Positions 8,258 to 17,915 of a stretch of 64,000 nt of DNA are shown here, one piece after another. Origin of the DNA: Latilactobacillus fragifolii (GTDB lineage: Bacteria > Bacillota > Bacilli > Lactobacillales > Lactobacillaceae); assembly GCF_905332535.1 (NCBI RefSeq), contig NZ_CAJOCF010000001.1, positions 310,001 through 374,000 of the forward strand, read 5' to 3'. The translations under genes and the position numbers were made by a program. Under the pieces are notes generated by a model. That model searched no databases. It worked only from the letters and a program-made list of their open reading frames with translations, and was not told the DNA's origin. Numbering within the stretch: the first letter of the stretch is position 1; every line of letters begins with the position of its first letter.

Positions 8258-8689
8258 ATGACAGATGATTTAGAACAACGGTTAACGACAGAACAATATG
8301 CAATAACTCAACAAAATGCAACGGAAGCACCGTTTACCGGTAAATATGATGATTTTGATGAGCAAGGAATCTACGTGGATGTTGTCAGTCATGAACCATT
8401 GTTTAGTTCGTTAGATAAATATGATGCAGGCTGTGGCTGGCCATCTTTTACTAAGCCAATTGCACCTTTGACGGAACGTCGGGATCAATCTTATGGAATG
8501 GAACGTACTGAAGTCCGTAGTCAAGAAGCTAACTCACACTTAGGCCATGTCTTTAATGATGGCCCACAAGAAACTGGTGGATTACGCTATTGTATTAATT
8601 CTGCTGCCTTAAAGTTCATTCCAGTTGAACAACTTGAAAACGAAGGTTACGGTCAATATCTAAGCTTATTTGAAGAGGGGGCACAATAA
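8258..8689 (+). CDS. msrB: Peptide-methionine (R)-S-oxide reductase MsrB
   Basis: 143 residues from the ATG at 8258. The longer frame from 8189 was rejected because AAGGAG at 8244-8249 is spaced 8 bases from this ATG. The family core is clear: [43 protein letters not shown] and the catalytic Cys in [12 protein letters not shown]. The Cys in CGWPSF is the likely resolving residue. The zinc CxxC pairs of other MsrB proteins are absent, as in the Bacillus-type enzyme. It reduces methionine-R-sulfoxide with thioredoxin. The stop overlaps the msrA start (TAATG). Confidence 0.95.
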   Translation: MTDDLEQRLTTEQYAITQQNATEAPFTGKYDDFDEQGIYVDVVSHEPLFSSLDKYDAGCGWPSFTKPIAPLTERRDQSYGMERTEVRSQEANSHLGHVFNDGPQETGGLRYCINSAALKFIPVEQLENEGYGQYLSLFEEGAQ

Positions 8690-9207
8690 TGGCAAAGGAC
8701 ACAGCAATTTTTGCTGGCGGATGTTTTTGGTGCATGGTGCACCCGTTTGATCAGCAACCGGGGATTATCAAAGTTGTTTCTGGTTACACAGGTGGGCATG
8801 TCCCTAATCCAACTTATGAGGCAGTTTGTACGCATATGACGGGGCACACTGAAGCAGTTGCGATTACATTTGACCCTGCGATTATTTCTTACACGGATTT
8901 GGTTGAAATTTATTGGCGACAAACGGATCCAACCGATGCGATGGGGCAGTTTCAAGACCGCGGCGATAGTTATCGCCCAGTGATTTTTGTGAATTCACCT
9001 GAGCAACGTGCAATTGCGGAAGCTTCGAAACAAGCATTAATCGATAGCGGCCGCTTCAATGAGCCGATTGTCACGCAAATTGAGGCTGCTAAACCATTTT
9101 ATCCAGCCGAAGAATACCATCAAGATTTTTATAAAAAAGAACCGTTCAGAGCTGAATTGGTCGAGCGGACACGCCGCACTTTTATTCGTGAAAAATGGGC
9201 CCATTAA
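8689..9207 (+). CDS. msrA: Peptide-methionine (S)-S-oxide reductase MsrA
   Basis: 172 residues. The catalytic GGCFWC motif lies at about residues 10-15, followed by [26 protein letters not shown], and the [12 protein letters not shown] and [11 protein letters not shown] blocks of the family. It reduces methionine-S-sulfoxide in proteins, complementing MsrB. The one-base overlap with msrB makes translational coupling likely and gives the cell both stereospecific repair activities as one unit. Confidence 0.96.
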   Translation: MAKDTAIFAGGCFWCMVHPFDQQPGIIKVVSGYTGGHVPNPTYEAVCTHMTGHTEAVAITFDPAIISYTDLVEIYWRQTDPTDAMGQFQDRGDSYRPVIFVNSPEQRAIAEASKQALIDSGRFNEPIVTQIEAAKPFYPAEEYHQDFYKKEPFRAELVERTRRTFIREKWAH

Positions 9208-9284
9208 TTCCAAGAAAGCCTTTAGTATTCACAAATGGTATGCTAGAATGAAAGACATCAAAAGTGAACAGGTGTGATATTCAA

Positions 9285-10163
9285 TTGGATGATTTAGCTC
9301 GGAAACATCAAAATATGGCGAAGATTTCGGCAGCCATTTTATACGGAATTTGTGTGTCAATTGCGTTGAACTTTTTCTGGGAAGAAGGTGGCATTTATGC
9401 CTCTGGAATTACCGGATTTGCACAATTTATTCATACAGTGACGTCGAAATTTATGCCGTTTCTACCGTTTCCATTAACAACGTCATTGATGTTATTCGTG
9501 TTAAATGTACCATTGTTTATTCTTGCGTGGTTCAAAATTGGCCACCATTTTACGATTTACACGTTTATTGCCGTTGTCTTTTCAAGTGTTATGGTGCAAA
9601 TTATGCCCGTTACACAGTTAACCACTAACCCGATTATCTGTGCGATTTTTGGGGCGGTGATTAATGGTTTTGGGACTGGGACGGCCTTGAAAAACGATAT
9701 TTCGACTGGCGGACTAGACATCATCGGGATTGTACTACGTAAAAAGACCGGCCGTTCAGTAGGCTCAATTAATATCATGTTTAATGTGGCATTAGTGTTT
9801 GCAGCGGGCTTTCTCTTTGGTTGGGAGCACGCGCTCTATAGTATTTTAAGTATTTTTGTAAACGGGAAAGTCATCGACATGGTTTACACGCGCCAACAAA
9901 AACTACAAGTGATGATTATTACTGACAAGCCTAAAATAGTCATTCAAATGATTCAAGACGAAATGCGGCGTGGGATTACGATTGTCCATGATGTAGAAGG
10001 GGCTTATAATCGCGAAGAGAAAACAATGCTGTTCACCGTTATTTCACGCTTTGAAATGCATGACTTAGAGACGGTTATGCGCCAAGCAGATGATCATGCG
10101 TTTGTCAGCATGACTGAAGCCGTCAAAATTCTTGGGCATTTCTATGAACCGAAGATTAAATAA
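9285..10163 (+). CDS. YitT/DUF161-DUF2179 family membrane protein
   Basis: 292 residues if the TTG at 9285 is the start (ACAGGTGTG lies 8 bases upstream); a GTG at 9264 is the alternative. Five or six hydrophobic segments lie in residues 15-190 (YitT/DUF161), including the conserved FGTGTALKNDISTGGLDIIGIVLRKKTGRSVG loop. A soluble C-terminal domain of about 80 residues (DUF2179, QVMIITDKPKIVIQMIQDEMRRGITI) follows. Members are widespread in Firmicutes and the molecular role is not settled; a transport or sensing role is only a guess. It stands alone between msrA and nfo, ending at a terminator. Confidence 0.85.
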   Translation: MDDLARKHQNMAKISAAILYGICVSIALNFFWEEGGIYASGITGFAQFIHTVTSKFMPFLPFPLTTSLMLFVLNVPLFILAWFKIGHHFTIYTFIAVVFSSVMVQIMPVTQLTTNPIICAIFGAVINGFGTGTALKNDISTGGLDIIGIVLRKKTGRSVGSINIMFNVALVFAAGFLFGWEHALYSILSIFVNGKVIDMVYTRQQKLQVMIITDKPKIVIQMIQDEMRRGITIVHDVEGAYNREEKTMLFTVISRFEMHDLETVMRQADDHAFVSMTEAVKILGHFYEPKIK

Positions 10164-10166
10164 AAT

Positions 10167-10199
10167 CACCCCTCATTCAACTGAATGGGGGGCTTTTTT
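10167..10199 (+). terminator. Terminator after the YitT-like gene
   Basis: CCCCTCATTCA pairs with GAATGGGG across ACT, followed by CTTTTTT. Confidence 0.88.
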
Positions 10200-10277
10200 A
10201 ATGCGTTGGTTTTCGTCTTGCTTTTTGTTGCGCTTTCTGTGACAATCGAGGTAATCAAAATGCATGGAGGTAGTCGG

Positions 10278-11186
10278 ATGTTATTAGGGAGTCACGTTAG
10301 TATGAAAGGCAAGGAAATGCTACTAGGATCAGCGAAAAGTGCCGTTGATTTTGGGGCAAATGCCTTCATGATTTATACTGGTGCGCCACAAAATACGCGC
10401 CGCAAACCAATCGAAGAATTAAACATCGAAGCAGCAAAACCGTATATTGAAGCACATAACTTAGGGCCCATTGTTGTTCATGCACCATACATTGTTAACT
10501 TAGGGAATACGGTGAAGCCAGCGAACTTCAAGTTTGCTGTCTCCTTTTTACAAGAAGAAGTATTACGTGCCGAAGCATTGGGGGCGACACAAATTGTTTT
10601 ACACCCAGGGGCTCATGTTGGGGCGGGCGCAGATGCTGGCATTCAACAAATTATCAAAGGATTAAACGAAATTTTACGGCCTGATCAAACCGCTCAAATT
10701 GCGTTGGAAACCATGGCGGGGAAAGGAACCGAAGTGGGGCGGTCATTTGAAGAGATTGCGCAAATGATTGACGGCGTCACCCATAATGAAAAATTAGCAG
10801 TGACGTTTGATACATGTCATACAAATGATGCCGGATATAACGTCCGCGAAGATTTTGATGGTATTTTAAATACATTTGATCATATTATTGGTTTAGACCG
10901 CTTGAAAGTTGTTCATTTAAATGATTCTAAAAATCCGCAAGGTGCACATAAAGATCGGCATGCCAATATTGGTTTTGGTGAAATTGGCTTTGACGCATTA
11001 AATTATGTCTTACGGCATGAACAACTCGTTAATGTCCCTAAAATTCTAGAAACCCCGTACGTTGGTGCAGATAAGAAACATAGTTTTGCACCATATGCAT
11101 ATGAAATTGCGATGCTCAAAGCGGGTCAATTCGACCCTAATCTATTAACGAAAATTGAGCAGAATGAAGGTAAGCTATGCAATTAA
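10278..11186 (+). CDS. nfo: Endonuclease IV (AP endonuclease)
   Basis: 302 residues from the ATG at 10278, seven bases after GGAGG at 10266-10270; upstream in-frame sequence was rejected. It has the family zinc-ligand blocks: [97 protein letters not shown] and ILETPYVG. It cleaves DNA 5' of abasic sites in base excision repair. The 3' end overlaps the next gene by 10 bases. Confidence 0.96.
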   Translation: MLLGSHVSMKGKEMLLGSAKSAVDFGANAFMIYTGAPQNTRRKPIEELNIEAAKPYIEAHNLGPIVVHAPYIVNLGNTVKPANFKFAVSFLQEEVLRAEALGATQIVLHPGAHVGAGADAGIQQIIKGLNEILRPDQTAQIALETMAGKGTEVGRSFEEIAQMIDGVTHNEKLAVTFDTCHTNDAGYNVREDFDGILNTFDHIIGLDRLKVVHLNDSKNPQGAHKDRHANIGFGEIGFDALNYVLRHEQLVNVPKILETPYVGADKKHSFAPYAYEIAMLKAGQFDPNLLTKIEQNEGKLCN

Positions 11187-13042
11187 AACGGATTAAGTTT
11201 GGCGGCTTTGTCTTAATAGTGATGTTTTGCGCGCTTATTTTCACTCAGCCAGTACAGGCGGCTGATACCTATGCAATCACTCGTTATCAGGTAAACGTTG
11301 ATATTCAACCTGATGGGAGTGCGCAAGTTGAACAAAAAACGGTATTTGATATCAAAGATACTATTCGGGGGATGTATATCAACCAGAATCTCCAGACAAA
11401 CGTCGGACAATCAAAAAAGTTGGTCAACCCACAAGTCGCCGTTAATGGCCAGCCGTTCAGTCAAAGTGAAGCCAACACTGAGGGGACCTTTAGTTTGACG
11501 GATGCGCAACAGCATTACCGGTTCAAACTATACCAAAGTGCACAAAATGGTGATCAATTAGCGGTTACATTGAAATATCAGTTACAAAATTTGGTTATTA
11601 ATTATCGCGATACAGCCGAATTGAATTGGAAAGTGATTGGTGATGCATGGGACAGTGACTTGCAAAACGTCCAAATTGTTATTCAGCTACCTGCCAAATT
11701 AAAAAAAGCAGACCTCAAATCATGGACGCATGGTAATTTAGACGGTCACCAAGTTGTTGAGCCGGATAAAGGACGGGTGACAATCCAACTCGCTAATAAT
11801 CCGGCGCATCAATTTGTCGAAAGTCATATTATTTTTCCAACGGCGGTGACTGCTGAGAACGCGAATAAGATTGATAAACCGCGTCAAGCAGCCATCATCA
11901 AACAAGAAACACGTTTGGCACAACAAGCCAATCAAAACCGTCAAGCACAGCAACGGCGCTATTGGCTTTTATCAGTAATGGCAGTGCTTTTAGCGCCTGT
12001 ATTGTTCGTATTAATTTTTCGTAAAGTCCGCAAAACGCTACCAGTGATAACTTATACCGGCCAGGCACCCGAACACGTTTATGATTTACCAGATAAAAAT
12101 GGGCCTGCGGTTGTGCGGCAGTTATTGGCCTTACCAATCACCGAGCAAGCTAGAACGGAGAGTTTATCGGCAACAATTCTCGATTTGGTTGCGCGAAAGA
12201 ATCTAACAATTGATGTTCAGGAACCAACGAAAAAACGGTTCCACAAAAAAACACCGCAATTTTCTTTAACGTTAATGACACGCAATCAGTTATCGCATTC
12301 AGAGCAAAAGTTAATTACATGGCTATTTGATGTGATTGGTGATGGGCAGCATGTCCGTCTATTTGAAATTGAGCAATATCCAAAACGACATAGTGCGACG
12401 CTATTTAATCAGTATTATCATGGCTGGCAAGCAGCAGTGACGACCGAAGTAAACCGTAGTGGATGGCTACGCGAACACATTGCTGAGTTAATGACCAGTT
12501 TGAATTATTGGTTAATCGGCCTTGGCGGACTTATCTTAATTTTGATTTGCGGCGCTTTGATTGAATTAGTTGCTTGGTGGACACTTATTCCGATGGGGCT
12601 TGTTTTCCTTTTAACGCTCTGGCGTAAATTTCATTTACAACTATGGACGCAATTGGGTTACGAAAAACGGGGGGAATGGCTGGGGTTTAAACAAATGCTA
12701 AAAGATATCTCCACACTCGATATGGCGAATGTTCCAGACGTATTATTATGGGATCGGTATTTGAGCTATGCAACCGCTTTTGGTATTGCTGACAAGGTGG
12801 TTAAGGCTTTGAAGGTGCGATTGACGCCAGAACAACTTCAAACCATGCCACTGGGTTATTATTATTACTACGGTTATACAGGCGGCTTGAATATCGGCCA
12901 ATCTTTTACAACGGCCCTCAATAGTAGTGTTGGTAGTGCGGTCAGTGCCGCTAATCCAACAAGTGTTAGTGGCGGTTCCGGTGGTTTTTCTGGTGGCTCA
13001 TCGGGCGGCTTTGGTGGTGGCTCCGGCGGCGGGACTTTCTAG
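11177..13042 (+). CDS. DUF2207 domain membrane protein with Gly-rich C-terminus
   Basis: 621 residues. An N-terminal signal peptide ends near VQAADTY (about 28). The extracytoplasmic DUF2207 domain covers about 30-250 ([23 protein letters not shown] start). A membrane helix lies at about 262-282, a cytoplasmic region follows, and two more helices lie at about 438-475. The tail is a Gly/Ser repeat ending GGGSGGGTF, typical of this family. The function of DUF2207 proteins is unknown. The start overlaps nfo, so it is probably co-transcribed with it. Confidence 0.88.
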   Translation: MQLKRIKFGGFVLIVMFCALIFTQPVQAADTYAITRYQVNVDIQPDGSAQVEQKTVFDIKDTIRGMYINQNLQTNVGQSKKLVNPQVAVNGQPFSQSEANTEGTFSLTDAQQHYRFKLYQSAQNGDQLAVTLKYQLQNLVINYRDTAELNWKVIGDAWDSDLQNVQIVIQLPAKLKKADLKSWTHGNLDGHQVVEPDKGRVTIQLANNPAHQFVESHIIFPTAVTAENANKIDKPRQAAIIKQETRLAQQANQNRQAQQRRYWLLSVMAVLLAPVLFVLIFRKVRKTLPVITYTGQAPEHVYDLPDKNGPAVVRQLLALPITEQARTESLSATILDLVARKNLTIDVQEPTKKRFHKKTPQFSLTLMTRNQLSHSEQKLITWLFDVIGDGQHVRLFEIEQYPKRHSATLFNQYYHGWQAAVTTEVNRSGWLREHIAELMTSLNYWLIGLGGLILILICGALIELVAWWTLIPMGLVFLLTLWRKFHLQLWTQLGYEKRGEWLGFKQMLKDISTLDMANVPDVLLWDRYLSYATAFGIADKVVKALKVRLTPEQLQTMPLGYYYYYGYTGGLNIGQSFTTALNSSVGSAVSAANPTSVSGGSGGFSGGSSGGFGGGSGGGTF

Positions 13043-13131
13043 CTAATCAAATAATTCGGTGAATGCTAACTTAAGGGGGAGCTTCGCATAAAGCGGTGTT
13101 AAATTCTTTAACGATTAAACATTAACAAGTT

Positions 13132-13173
13132 AAAAAAGCGTTCAAATCAATTTCAGATTTGAACGCTTTTTTT
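13132..13173. terminator. Bidirectional terminator between DUF2207 gene and PPDK-regulator-like gene
   Basis: AAAAAAGCGTTCAAATC pairs with GATTTGAACGCTTTTTTT. The flanking A- and T-runs serve both convergent genes. Confidence 0.93.
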
Positions 13174-14014
13174 AGTTGACATGATCGTTTGCACTGCCTG
13201 CAAAATCAAGGCCCATACGTTCAAGAATAATGGTTGCTGTCTCTTCTATCGAACGGTTAGCGACGTTGATGACTTGGCAGCCAATCTTATCATAGAGCTC
13301 TTGAGCAAAAGCTAATTCCGCTTTAATTTCATCCATGTCTGAATAAGTGGTATCAGGATTTAATCCATAAGCAATCATCCGTTCTCGGCGAATGTTATTG
13401 AGCACTTCTGGTGTGTTCATTAAGCCAATTATTTTTTTAGGATCAATTCGCCAGATTTCGTCAGGAATGTGTGCTTGAGGCACGATTGGTAAATTAGCAA
13501 CCTTGATGTTGCGGTTGGCTAAAAAGAGCGACAGCGGCGTCTTAGATGTTCTAGAAACCCCTAGCAACACGATGTCGGCTTCTAAGAAACCATGGGGGTC
13601 TTTACCATCATCATACATGACAGCAAATTCCATCGCTGAAATTCGATCGAAATAACGATCGTTTAAATGATGCAAGGCACCAGCTTCTCCCGTTGGAATA
13701 CGGTTGGTCTTAGCAGTAATCATTTTGGTCATTGGCGACATCATGTCGAAACTGGCAATTTTTTTAGCCTGACAATAGGTTTCAGCAATTTCAGAAAGGC
13801 CTTTGGTGGCCAATGTATGCACCACAATGGTTTCTTCAGGAATTGCTTTGCTTAATACGTCCATGAGTTTCTCTTGTGTGTGAACGAAGGGGAAACGAAT
13901 GAGATCAGGTTCAACATCTGGAAATTGGGCGAGCGCTGCTTGTGCTAATTGTAGCGCGGTTTGGCCGACTGAGTCCGAAAGCACAAAAACGGTTAATGGT
14001 TTAGATTCTGGCAT
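13172..14014 (-). CDS. Pyruvate,phosphate dikinase regulatory protein-like kinase/pyrophosphorylase (DUF299)
   Basis: 280 residues from the ATG at 14014, eight bases after AAAGGAG; the GTG at 14035 lies upstream of that site. The start block VFVLSDSVGQTALQLAQAAL and the nucleotide-binding loop VLLGVSRTSKTPLSLFLA (about 148-165) mark the DUF299 family. Characterised members use ADP to phosphorylate, and phosphate to dephosphorylate, a Thr of PPDK or PEP synthase. No PPDK or PEP synthase gene lies in this window, so the target is unknown. The gene stands alone, divergent from rpsU. Confidence 0.9.
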   Translation of the reverse strand: MPESKPLTVFVLSDSVGQTALQLAQAALAQFPDVEPDLIRFPFVHTQEKLMDVLSKAIPEETIVVHTLATKGLSEIAETYCQAKKIASFDMMSPMTKMITAKTNRIPTGEAGALHHLNDRYFDRISAMEFAVMYDDGKDPHGFLEADIVLLGVSRTSKTPLSLFLANRNIKVANLPIVPQAHIPDEIWRIDPKKIIGLMNTPEVLNNIRRERMIAYGLNPDTTYSDMDEIKAELAFAQELYDKIGCQVINVANRSIEETATIILERMGLDFAGSANDHVN

Positions 14015-14114
14015 AGGGCATGCTCCTTTATTCACTTTTATAGCGCTATCATACCATAATTACTGAAAAAATCGCCAGATTTGAAAAAATATTCAATTAA
14101 TTCACTGTGGGTTA

Positions 14115-14143
14115 TTGACCGTATTTTCAACATTCGCTATAAT
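14115..14143 (+). promoter_or_regulatory. Promoter of rpsU-yqeY
   Basis: TTGACC (14115-14120) and TATAAT (14138-14143) are separated by 17 bases, close to the sigma-A consensus, about 80 bases ahead of rpsU. Confidence 0.8.
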
Positions 14144-14223
14144 AGCAAAGAACAGTTCACGTGAAGTTAAATTTTTAACGAACGTTAACGGTTATATTTA
14201 GCACGCGAGGGGAGGGATATCAT

Positions 14224-14400
14224 ATGGGCAAGACAGTCGTTCGCAGTAACGAATCTCTAGATGATGCTCTTCGTCGCTTCAAGCGTTCCGTATCAAAAGC
14301 TGGTACAATACAAGAATATCGTAAACGTGAATTTTACGAGAAACCAAGTGTAAAACGTAAGTTGAAATCAGAAGCTGCAAGAAAACGTAAGAAGTTCTAA
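14224..14400 (+). CDS. rpsU: 30S ribosomal protein S21
   Basis: 58 residues, normal S21 length. The sequence begins [18 protein letters not shown], continues with a strongly basic stretch, and ends AARKRKKF, all typical of bS21. A GAGGGGAGGG ribosome site precedes the ATG. S21 is a small-subunit protein near the anti-Shine-Dalgarno region. yqeY follows 25 bases downstream, the common rpsU-yqeY pair of Firmicutes. Confidence 0.96.
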   Translation: MGKTVVRSNESLDDALRRFKRSVSKAGTIQEYRKREFYEKPSVKRKLKSEAARKRKKF

Positions 14401-14425
14401 TTTCTTAGATAAAGGAAATGATTGA

Positions 14426-14869
14426 ATGAGTTTACTTGAACAACTAAGTTCTGATTTGAAAACGGCGATGAAGGCCAAAGATAAGTTGCGATTAGCTGTT
14501 ATTCGGAGTTTAAAGACCGCTTTAACTAACGCCAAAATTAGTGCGGGGCAAGACTTATCTTCTGACGAAGAATTAAGTGTACTATCATCACAACTTAAGC
14601 AACGTAAGGATTCATTAGCTGAGTTTGAAAAGGGCGATCGTAGCGATCTCGCTGAACAAACAAAAGCAGAAATTGAAATCGTACAAGCTTATTTACCAGA
14701 GCAGCTAGATGAAGCAGCAGTGATCACCATTGTTGACGAAGCAATGCAGGCGACTGGTGCGACAAGTAAGGCTGACTTTGGCAAGGTGATGCAATATGTC
14801 ATGCCTAAGGTCAAAGGACGGGCTGATGGCGCTATGGTCAATCAAGTCGTTAAATCAAAATTAAGTTAA
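14426..14869 (+). CDS. yqeY: GatB/YqeY domain protein
   Basis: 147 residues, standard YqeY length. The N-terminal part SLLEQLSSDLKTAMKAKDKLRLAVIRSLKTAL and the C-terminal GKVMQYVMPKVKGRADGAMVNQVVKSKL tail match the family, which resembles the tail domain of the GatB subunit of tRNA amidotransferase. Its biochemical role is unproved; an RNA- or tRNA-related role is inferred from the domain. It forms an operon with rpsU and ends at a strong terminator. Confidence 0.93.
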   Translation: MSLLEQLSSDLKTAMKAKDKLRLAVIRSLKTALTNAKISAGQDLSSDEELSVLSSQLKQRKDSLAEFEKGDRSDLAEQTKAEIEIVQAYLPEQLDEAAVITIVDEAMQATGATSKADFGKVMQYVMPKVKGRADGAMVNQVVKSKLS

Positions 14870-14875
14870 TTTTAG

Positions 14876-14907
14876 ACGGGACTTCCTCTAGGAAGTCCCG
14901 TTTTTTT
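14876..14907 (+). terminator. Terminator after yqeY
   Basis: ACGGGACTTCC pairs with GGAAGTCCCGT over TCTA and is followed by seven T. Confidence 0.95.
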
Positions 14908-15160
14908 GTGGTGATTAATTCAGTTTTCAAGTGTTAGCCATAAATTCGTGAAATAGCGCGGCTGCCTACTTTTAAAACGGTTGTTGTTTGTGATAGAATG
15001 ATGGTAGTTTTCATTTTAGAATAAATGAAGTTGAAACGTGCGGGTACAACTTGCTTTTTGCGCTGTGCGCCGTCCAGTAAGCAATTGACTAAAGTCGCTT
15101 ATTCACTGGACTATGCTCAGAATTAGATTAGTTGTAGGAGCACTCTGGAAGGAGTTATCT
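14908..15160 (+). promoter_or_regulatory. Intergenic leader of phoH with promoter-like site and strong hairpin
   Basis: No gene is seen. A TTTAAA/TAGAAT pair at 14971-14999 (17-base spacer) may be the promoter, giving a leader of about 150 bases. It holds a hairpin at 15072-15111: GTCCAGT pairs with ACTGGAC, AAGC with GCTT, with a small GACT-AA-AGTC hairpin inside. There is no T-run after it, so it is not a simple terminator. Confidence 0.5.
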
Positions 15161-16132
15161 TTGTTGGCTGAAACAGATGAGCGTTTATTTCAATTGGCAA
15201 CGCCAAATTTAGCAGCCGCTTTAATGGGCACACACGATACTTTTTTAAAAATCATCGAGGAAAGTTTATCAGTCGAACTGATTGCGTTTAACGCGCAAAT
15301 TACTATTCGTGGTGAACAACCGGCAGTTAATCAAGCTGTTTCTGTTTTAGAAAACCTAGTGGCGTTGTTGCAACACGGCATTAAGCTTAACAGCAGTGAT
15401 GTGGTGAGTGCAACGAAGATGGCCCAAAAAGGGACGATTGCTAATTTCCAAGAACTTTATACGGAACCGTTAATCAAGGATCGTAAAGGGCAAAATATTC
15501 GCGTGAAGACGTTCGGTCAGCGCCAATATGTGAATGCAATTCGCCAAAATGATGTCACGTTTGGCATTGGCCCTGCTGGGACGGGGAAAACATTCTTAGC
15601 CGTTGTTATGGCTGTTGCGGCGTTGAAACAGGGATTAGTAGAACGCATTATTTTAACGCGGCCAGCAGTTGAAGCCGGTGAAAGTCTAGGTTTTTTACCA
15701 GGTGATCTAAAGGAAAAAGTGGATCCTTATTTACGGCCAATTTATGATGCACTGTATGCCGTTTTGGGTAAAGAACATACTGAACGTTTGTTAGAACGGG
15801 GGGTCATTGAGATTGCCCCGCTTGCATATATGCGCGGGCGAACCCTGGAAGAAGCTTTCGTTATTTTGGACGAAGCCCAGAATACGACACCTGCCCAGAT
15901 GAAGATGTTTTTAACACGTCTTGGTTTTAATTCAAAAATGATTGTCAACGGCGATATTAGCCAGATTGATTTACCGCAAAAAACAATGAGTGGTTTGGTA
16001 CAAGCTGAACAGATTTTGCACGATATTGCTAAGATTGCTTTCGTGCAGTTCAGTTCAGAAGATGTGGTGCGCCACCCAGTTGTTGCTAAGATTATTAACG
16101 CCTACGCGGCGGTTGAAAAGATGAGAAAGTAG
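15161..16132 (+). CDS. PhoH-like ATPase
   Basis: 323 residues from a TTG at 15161 (a second TTG at 15164 is equally possible); AAGGAG lies at 15149-15154. The long frame upstream of this was rejected because it runs through the structured leader. The N-terminal part resembles a KH-like fold, and the PhoH ATPase core has GPAGTGKTFLAVVMA (Walker A), RPAVEAGESLGFLPGDLKEKVDPYLRP and FVILDEAQNTTPAQMKMFLTRLG (Walker B). It is implicated in RNA metabolism, with ybeY nearly always next to it, as here (gap 10 bases). Exact function is not established. Confidence 0.93.
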   Translation: MLAETDERLFQLATPNLAAALMGTHDTFLKIIEESLSVELIAFNAQITIRGEQPAVNQAVSVLENLVALLQHGIKLNSSDVVSATKMAQKGTIANFQELYTEPLIKDRKGQNIRVKTFGQRQYVNAIRQNDVTFGIGPAGTGKTFLAVVMAVAALKQGLVERIILTRPAVEAGESLGFLPGDLKEKVDPYLRPIYDALYAVLGKEHTERLLERGVIEIAPLAYMRGRTLEEAFVILDEAQNTTPAQMKMFLTRLGFNSKMIVNGDISQIDLPQKTMSGLVQAEQILHDIAKIAFVQFSSEDVVRHPVVAKIINAYAAVEKMRK

Positions 16133-16142
16133 GAACACTTGA

Positions 16143-16619
16143 ATGGATATCCAAATTATCGATGAAACAAAAGTAGTGGCAAAAGCCAACGTAAAACTGG
16201 TCACAGATATTTTAGAATATGCTGGGCGGCAATTGGCCTTACCTGAAGACACAGAAATGTCTGTGACGTTTGTGACGAACGAACGTATCCGCCAAATTAA
16301 CAAGGAATACCGGCATACTGACCGTGCGACTGACGTTATCAGTTTTGCAATCGAAGAAGATCCTGAAGAAGAAGGGTTACCGGCTAACTTCGAGGAATTA
16401 TTTGACATTCCTAAGAATATCGGTGATTTATTTGTTTCATTAGAAAAAGCAGCTGAACAAGCTGAAACTTATGGGCATTCATTTGAACGTGAATTAGGTT
16501 ACACAATGGTTCACGGCTTCTTACACTTGAATGGTTACGATCACATCCAAAGTGAAGATGAAGCGCAGATGATTCCACTACAGGAGAAGATCCTCGATGA
16601 ATTTGGATTACAACGGTAA
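16143..16619 (+). CDS. ybeY: Endoribonuclease YbeY (rRNA maturation factor)
   Basis: 158 residues, standard length. The zinc-binding signature HGFLHLNGYDH lies at about residues 122-132, with the conserved RATDVISFAIEE block before it. YbeY is a metal-dependent endoribonuclease in 16S rRNA 3' end maturation and ribosome quality control. Its 3' end overlaps dgkA by 23 bases, so the phoH-ybeY-dgkA-era-recO genes are one transcription unit. Confidence 0.96.
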   Translation: MDIQIIDETKVVAKANVKLVTDILEYAGRQLALPEDTEMSVTFVTNERIRQINKEYRHTDRATDVISFAIEEDPEEEGLPANFEELFDIPKNIGDLFVSLEKAAEQAETYGHSFERELGYTMVHGFLHLNGYDHIQSEDEAQMIPLQEKILDEFGLQR

Positions 16620-16992
16620 AAAACCACAAACGGATAAGAACCAACATTTTAGGCAGTCGCTTTGCCACGCACTTAGAGGTTTATGGACCGCCTTTAAGAC
16701 CGAGGCTAATTTACGCCGTGATGGTTGGTTTGCACTCATTGTGATTGGCTTAGGGGTTTGTTGTCAGTTACATTATTTAGATTGGTTAGCGATTATTTTG
16801 GCGATTTTTATCGTTTTTATGGCTGAATTTTGGAATACAGTTATGGAACATCTCGTGGACTTATTAGTCGATCATCAGTACCATCCATTGGCTAAGCAAG
16901 TTAAAGATATTAGTGCAGCCAGTGTTTTAATCAGTGCGATTTTAGCGCTATTGATTGGCGTTATTGTCTTTGGACACGCCATATTTAACTAA
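16597..16992 (+). CDS. dgkA: Diacylglycerol/undecaprenol kinase, DgkA family
   Basis: 131 residues, three predicted membrane helices. The family signature is visible in [19 protein letters not shown] (about 70-88), with the essential Glu and Asn residues, after an N-terminal helix [19 protein letters not shown]. Gram-positive members of this family phosphorylate undecaprenol rather than diacylglycerol, recycling the wall carrier lipid; that substrate is inferred from relatives. The start lies inside ybeY, after AGGAGAAG. Confidence 0.92.
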   Translation: MNLDYNGKKPQTDKNQHFRQSLCHALRGLWTAFKTEANLRRDGWFALIVIGLGVCCQLHYLDWLAIILAIFIVFMAEFWNTVMEHLVDLLVDHQYHPLAKQVKDISAASVLISAILALLIGVIVFGHAIFN

Positions 16993-17003
16993 AGGGGAAT
17001 ATT

Positions 17004-17906
17004 ATGTCAGAAACATATCGATCAGGTTTTGTGGCCATTGTTGGCCGACCAAATGTTGGTAAATCAACTTTTATGAATCGAATGATTGGTGAAAAAATCG
17101 CCATCATGTCATCAAAAGCGCAAACAACCCGGAATAAAATTCAAGGGATCTATACGGATGATAACGCACAAATCGTATTCGTTGATACTCCAGGAATTCA
17201 TAAACCACATAACGAATTAGATGAATACATGGATCAAGCCGCTCTTTCAACTTTTAACGAAGTCGACGCGATTTTGTTTATGATCAGCGGGATTGATAAA
17301 AAAGGGCCTGGGGATCAATATATTATGGAGCAATTGAAGCATGTTAAAAAACCCGTTTATTTAGTCGTCAATAAAATTGACGCGATTCACCCAGACGATT
17401 TATTACCAATGATTGAACAATATCGTCACGAATTAGATTTCAAGGGGGTCTATCCAATTTCAGCGTTGGAAGGTAATAACGTGCCCGAAATGTTGAAGGA
17501 ATTGGAACAAACACTGCCAGAAGGACCCCAATACTATCCCGAAGATCAGTTGACCGATCATCCCGAATACTTCGTTGTTGGTGAATTAATCCGCGAAAAA
17601 ATTCTTGAATTAACCCATGAAGAAGTGCCCCATTCAGTTGCCGTGGTTGTTGAACGGATGAAAGACCGTGTGAATGATAAGCTTCAGATTGAAGCAAACA
17701 TCATCGTTGAACGTGACGGTCAAAAACGGATTATTATCGGTCAAAAGGGCGCAATCATTAAGGAAATTGGGATTCGCTCCCGTCGTGAAATTGAGGCTTT
17801 GCTCGGTGAAAAAGTCAACTTGAAACTCTGGGTTAAGGTTCAAAAGAATTGGCGTGATAATAACCAATATCTTCGTGAATTTGGTTATAATAAAAAGAGA
17901 TTGTAG
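17004..17906 (+). CDS. era: GTPase Era
   Basis: 300 residues. GTPase motifs: G1 GRPNVGKST (about 13-21), G2 [13 protein letters not shown]3 [16 protein letters not shown], and G4 NKID. The C-terminal KH domain has [34 protein letters not shown]. Era binds 16S rRNA near the 3' end and assists 30S assembly. It follows dgkA by 11 bases, with an AAAGGGGA ribosome site, in an operon with ybeY, which acts in the same pathway. Confidence 0.98.
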   Translation: MSETYRSGFVAIVGRPNVGKSTFMNRMIGEKIAIMSSKAQTTRNKIQGIYTDDNAQIVFVDTPGIHKPHNELDEYMDQAALSTFNEVDAILFMISGIDKKGPGDQYIMEQLKHVKKPVYLVVNKIDAIHPDDLLPMIEQYRHELDFKGVYPISALEGNNVPEMLKELEQTLPEGPQYYPEDQLTDHPEYFVVGELIREKILELTHEEVPHSVAVVVERMKDRVNDKLQIEANIIVERDGQKRIIIGQKGAIIKEIGIRSRREIEALLGEKVNLKLWVKVQKNWRDNNQYLREFGYNKKRL

Positions 17907-17915
17907 GCTTTAAAA

